Shown piece by piece: positions 62,960 through 64,000 of a stretch of DNA of 64,000 nt. How positions within the stretch are numbered: position 1 is the stretch's first letter; each line of letters begins with the position of its first letter. The DNA comes from Pyrobaculum sp. WP30 (GTDB taxonomy: Archaea; Thermoproteota; Thermoprotei; Thermoproteales; Thermoproteaceae). The notes under the pieces are model-generated. The model did no database searches and had not been told where the DNA came from. It was given only the letters and a program-made list of their open reading frames with translations. The stretch is from assembly GCA_001189275.1 (NCBI GenBank), contig CP012158.1:992001-1056000 (forward strand), in the 5' to 3' direction. The position numbers were made by a program, and so were the translations under genes.

Positions 62960-63754
62960 AAGTGTTAACAACGGCATAAACGCTAATAACGGCAACCACT
63001 AGAAGACGTTTCGGTACGGCGCCTTTCGTGCCGCATGGGTAAGCCCGTACTCCTCGATTCTACATGTGATATAAACGCCAAATACCTAACGAGCCGCCCT
63101 GCCGCATAATAACTACGCCTTGAGGGGGTCAATACATAGAATTCACCGAGTTTTATTGGCTTGCAAGTTGGCGTTCACCAGCCTGTCAAAGTATAAGGTG
63201 GATTGTCTAGATGCGTCTCCCATTTACGACGGTCACGGGGGCCTCCGTGTATATCCCGTAGGCGAGCAGCGGGGGGAGGCCAGGCGGAGTGACGCTATTG
63301 AAGAACTACGAAGTCTCCAAGCGTTATAGCCGTCAACGTGACGTTTGGTTCGTCAAGCACAGAAATACGCTGGTGTTAATCACCTCAAGAGCCATCGACA
63401 GCTACCGGCAACGTTCTATGAGCCCAGCGCCGCCAGCCGCCTGGGCCTCCTCAGACGCAGACCCGCAGTACTGCAACGAGCCCTTGCCCTCAACATGCAG
63501 ACTTTCAACACCGGCCTGGACGTGACAACCCCACGCCCAATCATCACAGCAACCGCGCTGGTCATATTTCTCACATCGCCAAGGACGCGAGCCGCCGCGG
63601 CCGCCAAGACGTCGCACAGCTCTTGGATTGCTTGCTCAACGACAACGTCACGCAACGTGACTATGTAGTAGCTATAGATGTGTCACTCCACATCTCCGCG
63701 GTGGCCGCGGTGACGGTGAGATCTCGGTGCTGAGCTCCTGAGAAATGAGGCTAT
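62960..63754 (+). other. Gene-poor, degenerate region
   Basis: About 800 bases with only short interrupted frames. Pieces such as DVAQLLDCLLNDNVTQRDYV (near 63610-63670) look coding but are cut off on both sides. No promoter-gene pair is convincing. Confidence 0.4.
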
Positions 63755-63999
63755 CTATGGAGTCTGCAGTGGTGCCGCCGCGCGACCAGCACCTGGCTCG
63801 TGGGATATCTCTCGTCTTTTCCACAAATAACCAACGTCAAACACCACGAAGCCCTCTAACTTCTGGGCAGTTTTGAACATGACGAAGGTTCGGTTTAGCT
63901 CGTATAAAATAACGTCAAAGACACATACATCAGACGCCTGTTGACAAGGACAGGCGCAGTGATTGAACCTGTCTCTGCATAGTCCTCTTGAAGTCGGCC
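63755..63999 (-). pseudogene. Open frame running off the right edge, probable gene remnant
   Basis: 81 sense codons open from the edge to TAG 63755-63757, containing DVILYELNRTFVMFKTAQKL and EGFVVFDVGYLWKRREI. It may be the 3' end of a gene beginning outside the window or a fragment. No family recognised. Confidence 0.28.
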
Positions 64000-64000
64000 C

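Noticed and set aside
1-64000. CRISPR arrays, rRNA genes, replication origin, complete insertion sequences
   Set aside because: No regularly spaced repeats, no rRNA sequence, no clustered origin boxes and no transposase with terminal repeats were seen. This is from reading by eye, so short or decayed elements could be missed.

Overview
The window looks like a hyperthermophilic crenarchaeon of the genus Pyrobaculum (Thermoproteales). The evidence is three copies of the Pyrobaculum-restricted PaREP1 family, a tRNA-His gene with an intron in its T-loop, an archaeal gene set (aIF2-gamma, Taw1, FAU-1, archaeal Sec11, DUF234-type ATPases), and a GC-rich, tightly packed genome. Most genes are leaderless: a TATA element lies about 22-27 bases ahead of an ATG, GTG or TTG start. 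I used that spacing to choose many starts, so several proteins are shorter than their longest open frame.

Layout. 1-2.2 kb: a tungstate ABC importer (tupABC, 5' end cut by the window). 2.1-16 kb: mostly housekeeping genes (beta-carbonic anhydrase, hemC, a NirJ/AhbC-like radical SAM enzyme, FAU-1, thrB, a cyclase, an SDR, an amino-acid permease, a membrane GT2), plus tRNA-His and an unannotated 143-nt structured RNA candidate with its own promoter and T-rich end (12048-12190). 16-25.6 kb: small unknown proteins, a surface metallophosphoesterase/coiled-coil operon, and an iron/thiamine-type ABC importer. 25.7-35.6 kb: aIF2-gamma, two Nudix hydrolases, an antitoxin-PIN-antitoxin locus, an MNT/HEPN pair, Taw1, a METTL5-like methyltransferase, and an SPFH protein with a membrane-tethered winged helix.

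36-64 kb is accessory DNA. It holds three PaREP1 genes, signal peptidase I, several archaeal ATPase loci (two intact, one broken, two fragments), and a surface-glycan cluster. The cluster contains GT2 and GT4 enzymes and a UDP-galactopyranose-mutase-like protein; two of its GT4 genes are frameshifted at A-rich runs, and parts of it are strikingly AT-rich. It is followed by a family of secreted metzincin-like proteins, each paired with a small anchored protein, showing duplication, decay and loss of the catalytic motif. The last 1.2 kb is degenerate and gene-poor.

Many right-hand genes act at the cell surface: glycosyltransferases, signal peptidase, S-layer-type repeat proteins and thermopsin-like-independent metzincins. 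I read this as a fast-evolving envelope island built by local duplication. The least explained items are the structured RNA at 12.1 kb, the small-anchor/metzincin module at 55-59 kb, the catalytically dead paralogue at 61-62.7 kb, and the toxin gene sandwiched between two related antitoxin genes at 28 kb. All assignments are from reading the sequence; no database search was run.
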